15,778 nt of DNA from an uncultured Collinsella sp. (GTDB lineage Bacteria; Actinomycetota; Coriobacteriia; Coriobacteriales; Coriobacteriaceae). The stretch lies in assembly GCA_900757205.1 (NCBI GenBank), contig CAAENA010000055.1, positions 1 through 15,778 of the forward strand, given 5' to 3'. This document shows positions 5,527 through 14,148 of this stretch, piece after piece. Numbering within the stretch: the stretch's first letter is position 1; each line of letters opens with the position of its first letter. The notes under the pieces were generated by a model. It was not told the origin of the DNA and made no database searches. It saw only the letters and a list, made by a program, of their open reading frames with translations. Made by a program: the position numbers and the translations under genes.

Positions 5527-7887
5527 CTAAACGCGGCGCTTAAGCTGAGCCCCACCCTCACCAGGCATCAAACGGCGTGCGTCATAGACCGAGTCAACGC
5601 TGCTGATAGAGGCCAGCAGCGGATCCAGACCACTCGCGTCCGAGATCTCGACCATAAAGCGCAGGGTTGCAATGCCCTCGCGGTTGGTCGACGTGGCGGC
5701 GGAAAGGATATTGCCGCCCGCATCGCCAATGGCAATGGTGACATCCTTGAGCAGGCCCATGCGGTCCAGGCACTCGACCACGATCTCGACCTGGAAGAGG
5801 GTGTCGGCAGCGCCGTCCCACTCCACTTCGATCATGCGCTCGGGATGCTCCATAAGACCCTTGACGTTGGGGCAATTGGCGCGATGCACCGAAACGCCAC
5901 GACCGCGCGTGATGAAGCCGACGATGTCGTCGCCCGTCACGGGGTTGCAGCAATGAGCCAGACGGACCAGCAGGCCGCTGTTGCTCTCGCCTTTGACGAT
6001 AATGCCGTTACTGGCGCTCTTGCCGCGCTTTTGCGGCTTGCGGTTGGAGCCGCGAGCGGGCTGCTTCACGACCTCGGCGATAGCCTCGGCCTTGGTGAGC
6101 TGTTCCTCGGGCTTGGGGTCCAAGATTTGCCCGACTTTGTTGCCCACGGCACGCGGGGCGACTTTGCCCGCCCCAACGGCTGCGAACAGGTCCTCGAGCT
6201 GCTTGAAGTTAAACTGCTCCGCCACGGCATTGAGCGCACGCGTCGAACGCGGCGTAGAAATGCCATATCCGCGCTTGCGCAGGTCCTTGGCCAGCATATC
6301 GCGGCCGGCGGCAGCGTCGTCGTCCTTAGTCGCGGCGGCAAAGTAGCGACGGATCTTGGACTTGGCCGAAGGCGTCTTGACGATCTTGAGCCAATCACGC
6401 GACGGCTTGGAACTCTTGTTAGTCAGGATTTCAACGCGGTCGCCCGTCTTGATCTCGTGCGTGAGCGGGGCCACCGCACCGTTGATCTTAGCGCCGACGC
6501 AGTGGTTGCCGACCTCGGTATGAACGGCATAGGCAAAGTCGAGCGGTGTAGAGCCAGCACGAAGCGCCATGACCTCGCCCTTGGGCGTAAAGACAAAAAT
6601 CTCCTGGTCAAACAAGTCGACCTTCAGCGAGTGCAGGTATTCCTTGGCATCGGTGATCTCGTCAGACGCCGCCCAGTCGAGTGAGTGTTTGAGCCAGTTA
6701 ATCTGGTCGTCCAGACGCTGCGCATCGTTGGTCTTGGAGGCAGACGATCCGCCCGACTTCTTGTACAGCCAGTGGGCGGCAATGCCGTACTCGGCCTGCT
6801 CATGCATCTCGTAGGTTCGAATCTGAATCTCGAGCGGACGAGCCGTGGGGCCAATAACCGTCGTGTGGAGCGACTGGTAGTTATTGACCTTGGGCATGGC
6901 GATGTAGTCTTTAAAGCGACCGGGCATGGGGTGCCACAGCGTATGCACCGCGCCGAGCGTGGAGTAGCAATCGCGCACCGAATGGGTAATAACGCGCAGC
7001 GCCACCAGGTCGTAGATCTCGGAGAACTCCTTGCCCTTGCGCTTCATCTTTTGGTAGATGGACCAATAGTGCTTGGAGCGGCCATTAATCTGGAAGCCCT
7101 CCAGGCCAATGCGGTTGAGCTCGTCGGTGAGCGTCTTGATAGTCTCGGCCAGATAGCGCTCGCGAACCTCACGCGACTCTGCCACCATGCGCGCGATGCG
7201 CTGGTAGGCGTCGGGCTCCAAATAGAAGAAGGACAGATCCTCGAGCTCCCACTTAATAGAGCTCATGCCCAGGCGGTCGGCCAGGGGCGCGTACACGTCC
7301 ATAGTCTCGCGTGCCTTAAACAGGCGACGGTCCTCGCGCAGGGCGGCGAGCGTGCGCATATTATGCAGGCGGTCGGCGAGTTTGACGATGATGACGCGAA
7401 TGTCCTTGGACATGGCAAGGAACATCTTGCGCAGCGTGAGCGCCTGCTTCTCGTCCATGCTGTCGACTTCGATGTTGGTGAGCTTGGTCACGCCGTCGAC
7501 GAGCTCGGCAACGGTTTCGCCAAACAGGCCGGAAACATCGGCGAGCGAGGTCTCGGTGTCCTCGACGGTATCGTGCAGCAGCGCGGCGCACACCACATCG
7601 CAGTCCATCTTGAGATCGGCCAAAATGATGGCCACCTCGACGGGATGGTTGATGTACATCTCACCCGAGCGCCGCTTTTGGTTGCAATGCTTCTCGGCAG
7701 CAAAGCAGTAGGCCTGCTCCACCTTGGAGAAGTCATCCTCATTCATATATTTGAGGCACAGACGCTCCAGCTTGTCGTAGCTGTCCGCCATAATCTCGGG
7801 CGGCAGCTCATCGGCATGCTTATAGTGCTCCATCTCCGAAAACGGCTGGAGGGTGGAATCATGGGCGGTACGGGCTGCGGCATCCAT
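5527..7887 (-). CDS. rel: Bifunctional (p)ppGpp synthetase/hydrolase, Rel/SpoT family
   Basis: This 786-residue enzyme makes and degrades the alarmone (p)ppGpp in the stringent response. Domains in order are the HD hydrolase (about 60-210) with HPVEVA and the intact His105-Asp106 in LLHDTVEDT; the synthetase (about 265-380) with RFKDYIAMPKVNNYQSLHT and EIQIRTYEMHEQAEYGIAAHW; TGS (about 428-490) with IFVFTPKGEV; a helical region; a zinc-finger-like region with LAHCCNPV and HRANCPN (640-675); and a C-terminal ACT domain (about 695-775) with DRMGLLKDVT. The intact HD box suggests active hydrolase as well as synthetase. The ATG at 7887 follows GGAAGGGGA. Only 15 nt separate it from the RecJ-helicase gene upstream, so the two are almost surely one transcript. 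The length is slightly above the family norm because of a short N-terminal extension. Confidence 0.95.
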   Translation of the reverse strand: MDAAARTAHDSTLQPFSEMEHYKHADELPPEIMADSYDKLERLCLKYMNEDDFSKVEQAYCFAAEKHCNQKRRSGEMYINHPVEVAIILADLKMDCDVVCAALLHDTVEDTETSLADVSGLFGETVAELVDGVTKLTNIEVDSMDEKQALTLRKMFLAMSKDIRVIIVKLADRLHNMRTLAALREDRRLFKARETMDVYAPLADRLGMSSIKWELEDLSFFYLEPDAYQRIARMVAESREVRERYLAETIKTLTDELNRIGLEGFQINGRSKHYWSIYQKMKRKGKEFSEIYDLVALRVITHSVRDCYSTLGAVHTLWHPMPGRFKDYIAMPKVNNYQSLHTTVIGPTARPLEIQIRTYEMHEQAEYGIAAHWLYKKSGGSSASKTNDAQRLDDQINWLKHSLDWAASDEITDAKEYLHSLKVDLFDQEIFVFTPKGEVMALRAGSTPLDFAYAVHTEVGNHCVGAKINGAVAPLTHEIKTGDRVEILTNKSSKPSRDWLKIVKTPSAKSKIRRYFAAATKDDDAAAGRDMLAKDLRKRGYGISTPRSTRALNAVAEQFNFKQLEDLFAAVGAGKVAPRAVGNKVGQILDPKPEEQLTKAEAIAEVVKQPARGSNRKPQKRGKSASNGIIVKGESNSGLLVRLAHCCNPVTGDDIVGFITRGRGVSVHRANCPNVKGLMEHPERMIEVEWDGAADTLFQVEIVVECLDRMGLLKDVTIAIGDAGGNILSAATSTNREGIATLRFMVEISDASGLDPLLASISSVDSVYDARRLMPGEGGAQLKRRV

Positions 7888-7902
7888 CGAGGTCCCCTTC
7901 CC

Positions 7903-10900
7903 CTAGGCCCGCGGTACGATCGGGCGGTTAACTTTGGCTAGCATATCAGAAGCGCACGAATCGAGCGCCCAGCTCCGGAAAGCCGAAAACTCCATGCGCG
8001 AGCGCAAGCCCTCCAAATAGCGAATTGACCTGCTCAATTGCACGCGGCCGGGGTTTTCGGCCATCGCGATGCGACGAGTGTCGTCAAACCCCGAAACTCG
8101 ACAGAAACCGAGCTCTTCGAAGATTCCCAGGCCGCTTTCCACCGAACGCTCGTCGACCGGCGTGCGAGCATCGATGGCAAGGCACATCTGCGCGATGTCG
8201 ATATCGCTCGCGCTAAAGGAATCGTCCCCGGTTTTGCCGCGGTTGGAGCGCCACATGGTCTGCAGCGCGCGATAGAGCGTGACGAGCTCGTCGCGCTCGG
8301 GCGCATAGCAGTCGAGCAGGCGCTCGTTAATGCGGGCGTCGCGCGACGAATAGAGCAGATGGATCACGGCGGGCTGGCCATCGCGGCCGGCACGTCCGCT
8401 CATCTGGTTGAACTCGATGGCGCCAAACGGCATGTGGTAGAGCACGACATGGCGGATATCGGGCAGGTTGACACCCTCACCAAAGGCGGAGGTCGAAACG
8501 ATGCAGCTAAGGCTTCCGTCTCGGAATGCTTCCTCCACGCGACGGCGATCGGAACGCGCAAGCCCCGCGTTATAGAACGCGATATGGGTTGCGCAATCGG
8601 GCACACGCTTGCGCAACGTCTTGGCGAGCGCCACGGACTGGTCGCGCGAATTGACGTAAATGACGGTCTTCTCCCCCGTCGCCACGATCGACACCAAACG
8701 GTTCTCGCGGCTCGCAAGGTCGCGGTCGTCCTCGAGCTGCAGGTTCTCGCGCACCGTCTCGTCGACCACCGTGCGAGTGATCGGCAACATGCGGGCAAGC
8801 TCGGCCACGACCGGAGCCGTCGCGGTGGCCGTCGCAGCCATAACGACCGGGTCGCCCAGGGCTTTGAGGATATCGGGCATGTCAAGATAGGCGCTACGGT
8901 CGCCGCCCTTGGCAAGGCCGGCGTGGTGCGCCTCATCGATAACGACAAAGCCGATGCGGCCCGAACGCGCGAAACGGTCACGGTGGATAGACAGGAACTC
9001 GGGCGTCGTGAGCACGATACCGGTGCGGCCCGAAGCTAGACCGGCGAACACGTCATCGCGTGCGGCCTCCACGGTCTCGCCGGTCAGCACGCCAACACCA
9101 ATACCGAGCGCTGCCATCGTCGACGAGAGGTGATAGGCCTGGTCGGCAACGAGCGCACGCAGCGGATAGACAAAGATGCTCGCACGTCCGCGAAGCACCG
9201 CCTCACGCGCGGCATGCACATGGAAGATGAGAGACTTGCCGCGGCCCGTTCCCATAACGGCCAAGACACTCTGGTGATCAGCCAAGGCATCGAGCGCCTC
9301 AACCTGCGCGCGGTGTGGCTGGTTCGAGCCGATAAAGCTGTGAATGAGCGAGCGCGTGAGCTCGGTATAGGAAAGCTGGGCGAGCGTCTCGCGCTTACGC
9401 GACTCCAGGCGCAGGCCGGAATCCGCCGGCTGCACGCCACGACGAAGCTCGCATGCCGGATCGTCGACGCTGGGCAGCGTGGTATCGCGGACCAGAACAT
9501 CCTTGATCATGAGCTTGGGCTTCACACGCCCCTGCCAATGCTCGGCAACGGCCTCGAACACCAAGTCGACAGCGCTATCGCAGTTGATGAGCTTATCGAT
9601 TTGCGGCACGCGGAACATAATGGCCGGCACACTCGCGGCGCCATCGGTCGCCACAAAGCGCATGTGCTCGCCGGTTTTGCCCACCACGGCGCGATCGCAC
9701 ATCGTCACGCCCTCGGCGGCCAGCAGCGGCACCTTGTTGCCCTGGCCAAACGGCTCAAGACGGGAAATCTGCTCTATAGTCTCGATATTCAGCTCGGAAA
9801 GGTCGACCGTGGCGGCAACCTCGTCGATGTCTTCAAAGTCCTCGGCGGGAATCTCCGATAGCACGGCGGAAAGGCGACGACGGAATTCATCGAGCTTGGA
9901 TGCCTCGATGGTCACACCCACCGCACCGGCATGTCCGCCGCGACGAATCAGCAGGTCGGAACAGCGCTCGACGGCGTCAAACAGGTTAACTTTGCCCACC
10001 GAGCGACCAGAGCCGCGCGCGATACCGTCCTCGATCGAGAACAGCAGCGCCGGCACGTGATAGCGGTTGGTCAGACGGCTTGCCACGATGCCCTTGACAC
10101 CCTCGTGCCAGCCTTCGCCGCCCACGACGATCGCGCGTCCGCCGTCATAGGTCTCCTCGACCTTTGCCATGGCATCGCGCGTGAGCTCCGCCTCGATCTC
10201 ACGGCGCTGGCGGTTGATTTCCTCGAGCTCAGCCGCCAGCGCGCTTGCTTCGATGGGATTGTGGGCAAGCAACAGGTCGAGCGCCAGCTTGGGATCGGCC
10301 ATGCGACCGGCAGCGTTTAAGCGGGGAATGAGCGAGAATGACAGGCCATCCGCCGTAATGCTCGAAAGGTCCGCCTTGGCGAGCGAGGCAAGCGCGATAT
10401 AGCCGGGGCGAGCGGTTACGCGCATCTGCTGGATGCCCTCAGCAACCAGCGCGCGGTTCTCGGGCGTGAGCGGCATCATGTCGGACACGGTGCCCAGCGC
10501 CGCGACCTCTATCAGCGAACGCCAATACGACGGCTTGCCCAAACGCTCGCCCAGGACCTGCACCAGCTTGAGCGCCACGCCGGCACCGGCAAGCTCGCGC
10601 GAGGGACCCTCGTCCTCGAGTTTGGGGTCGGTCAGGGGCACGCCCTGCGGCACCTGGTCGGACGGCTCGTGATGGTCCGTGACCACCAAATCGATCCCCA
10701 GGCTCTCCAGATAGGAGACCTCCTCCTTGGCGGCAATGCCGTTATCGACGGTCACGATCAGGTTGGGTTGGGCGAGCTCGTTGACGCGGTCGAGCGCCGC
10801 ACGCGACAGGCCGTAGCCCTCGTCAAAGCGATGCGGAATAAACGGCGTGACATCGGCGCCAAACGTGCGCAGCGCCTCGGTCAACAGACAGGTCGACGTA

Positions 10901-11190
10901 ATACCGTCAACGTCAAAATCGCCAAAGACTGCAATGTGCTCGTGGTTGCGAATAGCACGCTCGACGCGGTCGGCAACGACCGACATGCCCGGGATAATGA
11001 GTGGGTCGGCCCAGTCGCGATCGAGCGAAGGCGTCAAAAACAATTGGCCCTCTTTGATGGAGCCAATGCCGTGCGCGACCATAATGCGCGCCACCAGCCC
11101 GGGAATGCCCAGACCAGCCGAAAGCTCCTTTTCGAGCTCGGGGTTTTGCTGAGCGACCGCCCAGCGATGCGTCGTCTTAAGCGATGACAT
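7903..11190 (-). CDS. recJ: RecJ exonuclease fused to a RecQ-like DEAH helicase
   Basis: This 1095-residue protein joins two DNA-repair activities. Residues about 1-570 are RecJ, the 5'-3' single-strand exonuclease. They show GDFDVDG (Asp91, 93, 95), VDNGIAAKEE, the DHH motif TDHHEPSD (172-174), PRLNAAGRM, the DHHA1 motif RGGHAGAVG (417-425) and the OB-type LEPFGQGN (478-485). Residues about 600-960 are a superfamily 2 helicase: Walker A MGTGRGKS (646-653), DEAH (752-755), ATATAT (786-791), and motif VI QMSGRAGRDGQ (929-939). The cysteine cluster of the RecQ zinc domain is absent; the last 130 residues are unassigned. The frame is open from a GTG at 11235, but the ATG at 11190 has AGGGGTGG just upstream. 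It heads an operon with rel. Coupling of RecQ-type unwinding with RecJ degradation is a known partnership, here in one chain. Confidence 0.93.
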   Translation of the reverse strand: MSSLKTTHRWAVAQQNPELEKELSAGLGIPGLVARIMVAHGIGSIKEGQLFLTPSLDRDWADPLIIPGMSVVADRVERAIRNHEHIAVFGDFDVDGITSTCLLTEALRTFGADVTPFIPHRFDEGYGLSRAALDRVNELAQPNLIVTVDNGIAAKEEVSYLESLGIDLVVTDHHEPSDQVPQGVPLTDPKLEDEGPSRELAGAGVALKLVQVLGERLGKPSYWRSLIEVAALGTVSDMMPLTPENRALVAEGIQQMRVTARPGYIALASLAKADLSSITADGLSFSLIPRLNAAGRMADPKLALDLLLAHNPIEASALAAELEEINRQRREIEAELTRDAMAKVEETYDGGRAIVVGGEGWHEGVKGIVASRLTNRYHVPALLFSIEDGIARGSGRSVGKVNLFDAVERCSDLLIRRGGHAGAVGVTIEASKLDEFRRRLSAVLSEIPAEDFEDIDEVAATVDLSELNIETIEQISRLEPFGQGNKVPLLAAEGVTMCDRAVVGKTGEHMRFVATDGAASVPAIMFRVPQIDKLINCDSAVDLVFEAVAEHWQGRVKPKLMIKDVLVRDTTLPSVDDPACELRRGVQPADSGLRLESRKRETLAQLSYTELTRSLIHSFIGSNQPHRAQVEALDALADHQSVLAVMGTGRGKSLIFHVHAAREAVLRGRASIFVYPLRALVADQAYHLSSTMAALGIGVGVLTGETVEAARDDVFAGLASGRTGIVLTTPEFLSIHRDRFARSGRIGFVVIDEAHHAGLAKGGDRSAYLDMPDILKALGDPVVMAATATATAPVVAELARMLPITRTVVDETVRENLQLEDDRDLASRENRLVSIVATGEKTVIYVNSRDQSVALAKTLRKRVPDCATHIAFYNAGLARSDRRRVEEAFRDGSLSCIVSTSAFGEGVNLPDIRHVVLYHMPFGAIEFNQMSGRAGRDGQPAVIHLLYSSRDARINERLLDCYAPERDELVTLYRALQTMWRSNRGKTGDDSFSASDIDIAQMCLAIDARTPVDERSVESGLGIFEELGFCRVSGFDDTRRIAMAENPGRVQLSRSIRYLEGLRSRMEFSAFRSWALDSCASDMLAKVNRPIVPRA

Positions 11191-11242
11191 AGGCACCCAC
11201 CCCTGATAGGGGCAGGTCGCCGCGATACCTCTCACGGTTCAT
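11177..11242 (-). CDS. Possible 21-residue leader ORF overlapping the recJ start
   Basis: An ATG at 11242 with GAGGA about 9-10 nt upstream opens a 21-codon frame (MNRERYRGDLPLSGVGAYVIA) that ends in TAA at 11177. It overlaps the first codons of recJ in another frame. It could couple translation to recJ, but such a short frame may be chance. Confidence 0.2.
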   Translation of the reverse strand: MNRERYRGDLPLSGVGAYVIA

Positions 11243-11298
11243 AGCGATGAGTCCTCTGTGTATGCCCGCTTCGGCAGGCAGATCTGTTGAACGGATTT

Positions 11299-11327
11299 AT
11301 TATACCGTGCAGCGCGGACGCAAAACG
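11299..11327 (-). promoter_or_regulatory. Promoter of recJ-rel
   Basis: A perfect TATAAT lies at 11304-11299 on the minus strand. At 17-nt spacing the -35 is CGTTTT, which is weak. The predicted leader of about 100 nt holds a hairpin with TGCC/GGCA arms and a TTCG-type loop near 11262-11279. Confidence 0.6.
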
Positions 11328-11464
11328 CCGCGGTGCGCCGCGGTTTCGGCAAACGATGGCGGTAATGGCCTCGAAATAATCGAGCGTTTCAGCCGCACGG
11401 ACGCATACGAGCGTCTAGCATATCCATACAAACGAGTTCGCGGATAAAGGGAGTCACGGGACAT

Positions 11465-12463
11465 ATGAAGCAATGGGCTGGACTGGGAAAGTTCCTCGCG
11501 GGGCATATGCAGATCATCGTTCCGATTTGCGTGGCGCTCGGCGTGCTCTTTCCCCAGCAGATCGGCGTGCTCAAGCCCATTGTTCCCACCCTCTTCGCCT
11601 TTATGACGTTCCAAGGTGCGCTCAGCAACACCTTCCACCAGGTAGCTGAGGTGTTCCGCCGTCCCCTGCATCTGATTTTGGCGTTATTTGTCTCGGCTGT
11701 GATCATCCCCATCGCGGCGTATGCCATGGGCTCACTGTTCTTTGGTTCCAATCCCAACCTTGTCTGCGGCATCGTGCTCGAGTACAGCGTACCCGTGGCC
11801 GTCACCGCTTTTATGTGGATCAGCATGTTCGGCGGCAACGGCCCGCTCGCGCTCACCATCATCCTGACGTCCTCGGTTATCTCCCCTGTGACGATTCCGC
11901 TCACGCTCAAGCTCTTGCTGGGTGCCACCGTCTCGATCGATGTGCCGAGCATGATGCAGGACATGGCCTTTATGATCGCCATCCCCGCCGTGCTCGGCAT
12001 CGTGATCAACGAGCTCACGCGTGGATGGGGGCACGAGAAGCTCTCCCCCGCGCTCTCGCCCGCCTGCAAGTTCATGATGATGGGCGTCATCGCGTCCAAC
12101 TCCACCGCCATGAGCGAGTACGTGCTGCACATGAACGCGGTGCGCCTAGAAGTCGCCCTCTTTATTTTGACCTTCGCCATCAGCGGCTTTGTCGTCGGTT
12201 TTCTGGTCGCCCGTGCGCTCCATCTGCCATATAGCGAGACGACTACCATGTGCTTTACCTGCGGCATGCGTAACATCTCTTCGGGCGCCGTCATCGCCAC
12301 GCAGTACTTCCCGGGCGAAGTCGTGTTTCCCGTCATGTGCGGAACGTTGTTTCAGCAGGTGCTCGCCTCGCTTATCGGGCATCTCTTTGAGCGTCTGACC
12401 GGCGAGGAGCGCGCCGCCCAGCGCAAGCGGGTCGAGGCCGGCCGCGACGCCATGGCACGCTAA
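11465..12463 (+). CDS. Bile acid:sodium symporter (BASS) family transporter
   Basis: This 332-residue integral membrane protein has about nine to ten hydrophobic segments from residue 15 to about 315, then a charged C-terminal tail (ERLTGEERAAQRKRVEAGRD). The family features visible are EYSVPVAVTAFMWISMFGGN with the following SPVTIPLTLKLLL (helices 4-5), and CGMRNISSGAVIATQYFPGE in the second half, the counterpart of the conserved GM(R/Q)N crossover segment. BASS proteins carry organic anions with sodium; in gut bacteria the substrate may be pantoate, pyruvate, bile acids or others, and it cannot be told here. The ATG at 11465 is preceded by AAGGGAG at a rather long distance. It stands alone, divergent from recJ. 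No convincing promoter was found. Confidence 0.82.
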   Translation: MKQWAGLGKFLAGHMQIIVPICVALGVLFPQQIGVLKPIVPTLFAFMTFQGALSNTFHQVAEVFRRPLHLILALFVSAVIIPIAAYAMGSLFFGSNPNLVCGIVLEYSVPVAVTAFMWISMFGGNGPLALTIILTSSVISPVTIPLTLKLLLGATVSIDVPSMMQDMAFMIAIPAVLGIVINELTRGWGHEKLSPALSPACKFMMMGVIASNSTAMSEYVLHMNAVRLEVALFILTFAISGFVVGFLVARALHLPYSETTTMCFTCGMRNISSGAVIATQYFPGEVVFPVMCGTLFQQVLASLIGHLFERLTGEERAAQRKRVEAGRDAMAR

Positions 12464-12490
12464 ACCGTCCGCAGTGTGCGGGCGCTCACT

Positions 12491-13291
12491 TTACGATGCG
12501 AGCGCCTCCAGATGGGCGCGGAGTCGCTCCGCATCGACATCGAGCGTGGTCTCAGCATTGACTTGAGCCAGCCGATACCCGACAAAGTAGGGTGAAACCA
12601 CCCAACGTGGAAGCGCCTTGGCAATGGTCTGGCCGCCCATGTGATAGAAGAACAGGTTGTACGACTCTGCACGACCGCCATGGTGCTCGTGCAAGATATA
12701 TCGAAGAGCCACCTGGATTGCATCGGCGAAGAGATCCGCCTCGGCTTGATCTCTCGTGTCATCGCTGGCGGCGATTCCCTGCGGGGCTGAAACGTTAATC
12801 TCAAAGAACCCCATGATCGGTTCGGTTGAGATGTTGACCGCGATTCTCCCCTGTTGCCAGACATTGATGCCTTCGAAATTGGCAGAAGTCAGCGAAGTGT
12901 AGCCGTCTTCCTGCTCCAAACCCACAATCTGCATGTGCGGATGAACGAGACTACCGCCCGAGAGCGGACCCTTGTTCTTGTACATGAGCACGCTTCGATA
13001 CTGCTGTGAATCGATCATCTGCTGCCAGCAACCCAGGGCAAACCGCATCACATGGTGGAGTTCATCCGGCTCATAGGTCACCAGGTCGGCATCGTGATCG
13101 GCCGACTCGATCAGCACGGTTTGACGGGTGGCGCGCAGGGTCTTGAACTTATTCTCGAGCCAAATGCAATCGCCATCACGGCGAATGATGTCGGTGAGCC
13201 CTTCTGCATCGCAAAAGGGGCACGCGGTGCCGGGACGACGGTTGTCGTCGGGCTTACCGTTCGCCTGCTGAACGTCAAATACCAGCGCCAC
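12491..13291 (-). CDS. DUF4931 / galactose-1-phosphate uridylyltransferase-like HIT protein
   Basis: This 266-residue protein resembles the HIT/GalT superfamily. It has a CPFC pair (Cys24, Cys27) as in the zinc site of GalT, an N-terminal strand with WLENKFKTL, and SLVHPHMQI (His117, His119, Gln121), the equivalent of the nucleotide-binding HPHxQ motif. A second acidic and histidine-rich region (YILHEHHGG) follows. The pattern fits the DUF4931 group; the reaction is not known, though nucleotidyl transfer or hydrolysis is likely. The start is a GTG at 13291 with GGAGG 8 nt upstream, inside the last codons of cutC. Only 3 nt separate the genes, so translation is probably coupled. It converges with the BASS gene. 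Confidence 0.75.
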   Translation of the reverse strand: MALVFDVQQANGKPDDNRRPGTACPFCDAEGLTDIIRRDGDCIWLENKFKTLRATRQTVLIESADHDADLVTYEPDELHHVMRFALGCWQQMIDSQQYRSVLMYKNKGPLSGGSLVHPHMQIVGLEQEDGYTSLTSANFEGINVWQQGRIAVNISTEPIMGFFEINVSAPQGIAASDDTRDQAEADLFADAIQVALRYILHEHHGGRAESYNLFFYHMGGQTIAKALPRWVVSPYFVGYRLAQVNAETTLDVDAERLRAHLEALAS

Positions 13292-13294
13292 GGG

Positions 13295-13972
13295 TTATAC
13301 CTCCAGCGGCACGATCTTGGTGCCATGGAGCTCGGAGACGCCCAGTGCCGCCGCCACGGTATCGCGGTTGGCCGTGGAAATGCCGCCGCCGGGAAGGATG
13401 GTCAAGCGGTCGCCCGCATACTCGATCAAGCGAGCCAAGTTTTCGAAGTTGTCCTCGATCGGCGTACCGGCAGCGCCACCATGCGTCAGGATGCGCGTAA
13501 CGCCGCAATCGGCGAGTGTTTCGACGGCATCGAGTTGAGCCTCGGGCGAGAGCTGGTCAAACGCCATGTGGAAGGTGATGTCGATGGGCTCACGCTTGCA
13601 TTCCTCGGTCGCGCAGCCCGCGGCCATCACGAAGGCGCCCAACGTAAGCTCGTCGAGCGCCCATCCGCCAGCGCAGGGCTTGCAGCAGCCAAAGACCAAG
13701 CCGTCAACGCCGGCGCTTACGGCAAGGCCCAGGTCCATCTCCATCATGCGCAGCTCGTCTTGGTTGTAATGAAAGTCACCGCCACGCGGGCGAATCATGC
13801 ACATCACTCGCGCGTCATGCTCGTGAGCATAGCTGACTGTAGCGCTGATAACGCCGGCAGAAGGCGTGGTGCCACCAACGGCAAGGTTGTCGCACAGCTC
13901 GATACGCCTTGCACCGGCATCGATAGCCGCCGGCACCCGCTCAAAGTTCTCGGCACAAAACTCGTACAGCAT
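13295..13972 (-). CDS. cutC: CutC family protein (copper homeostasis-type)
   Basis: This 225-residue protein is a TIM-barrel CutC family member. Visible motifs are RIELCDNLAVGGTTPS (23-38), MIRPRGGDFHY (59-69), ITFHMAFDQ (132-140), RILTHGG (160-166) and ILPGGGI (192-198). It stops soon after ELHGTKIV, roughly 20 residues shorter than the E. coli protein. CutC was named for copper tolerance, but its biochemical role is unsettled. The frame is open 70 codons upstream across the repeat region; the ATG at 13972 with GGGGGT in front and the usual N-terminus MLYEFCAENF is the real start. The next gene follows 3 nt later and is likely coupled. Cysteines are numerous (for example FGCCKPC, 95-100). 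Confidence 0.88.
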   Translation of the reverse strand: MLYEFCAENFERVPAAIDAGARRIELCDNLAVGGTTPSAGVISATVSYAHEHDARVMCMIRPRGGDFHYNQDELRMMEMDLGLAVSAGVDGLVFGCCKPCAGGWALDELTLGAFVMAAGCATEECKREPIDITFHMAFDQLSPEAQLDAVETLADCGVTRILTHGGAAGTPIEDNFENLARLIEYAGDRLTILPGGGISTANRDTVAAALGVSELHGTKIVPLEV

Positions 13973-14030
13973 AGATAGACCCCCAAAGACAGCAGATGTT
14001 TTCCGACGGGCATTGTCGCACGCCCCCATG

Positions 14031-14099
14031 AAGTTGCGGTGGAATAGGGACTGTTTTGGCCTCTGGAGCCCGTATTCAGTCCCTATTTCACCGCAACTT
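14031..14099. repeat. 23-bp inverted repeat element upstream of cutC
   Basis: Two 23-nt arms (14031-14053 and 14077-14099) pair with a single mismatch around a 23-nt spacer. The arms carry AAGTTGCGGTG and AATAGGGACTG. It abuts the terminator at 14100. It looks like a small palindromic intergenic repeat of the kind scattered in genomes; copy number elsewhere is unknown. Confidence 0.75.
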
Positions 14100-14136
14100 A
14101 AAGGGGTGCTGACCGAAATGGTCAGCACCCCTTTTT
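14100..14136 (+). terminator. Strong intrinsic terminator, orphan
   Basis: A perfect 15-bp stem (AAAGGGGTGCTGACC with its complement) closes a 5-nt loop GAAAT and runs into TTTTT on the plus strand; the minus strand ends only in TTTAAG. No plus-strand gene lies directly upstream, so what it terminates is unclear. It may end an unseen small RNA covering 14031-14099, or insulate padR. Confidence 0.8.
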
Positions 14137-14148
14137 GCTGTATAGAAG

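Noticed and set aside
5509..7941. Long plus-strand open frames of 391 and 418 codons opposite rel
   Set aside because: They are antisense to rel, which has all its domains and motifs; the open frames follow from its GC-rich third positions. No ribosome-binding sites or recognisable domains.
8038..9861. Plus-strand open frames of 333 and 243 codons opposite recJ
   Set aside because: Shadows of the RecJ-helicase gene on the other strand, with no recognisable domain.
11389..12336. Minus-strand 315-codon frame opposite the BASS transporter
   Set aside because: Antisense shadow; the plus-strand protein has membrane helices and family motifs.
12469..12481. Terminator between the BASS gene and the DUF4931 gene
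   Set aside because: CCGCA/TGCGG forms only a 5-bp stem and no T-run follows on either strand, so it was not listed.
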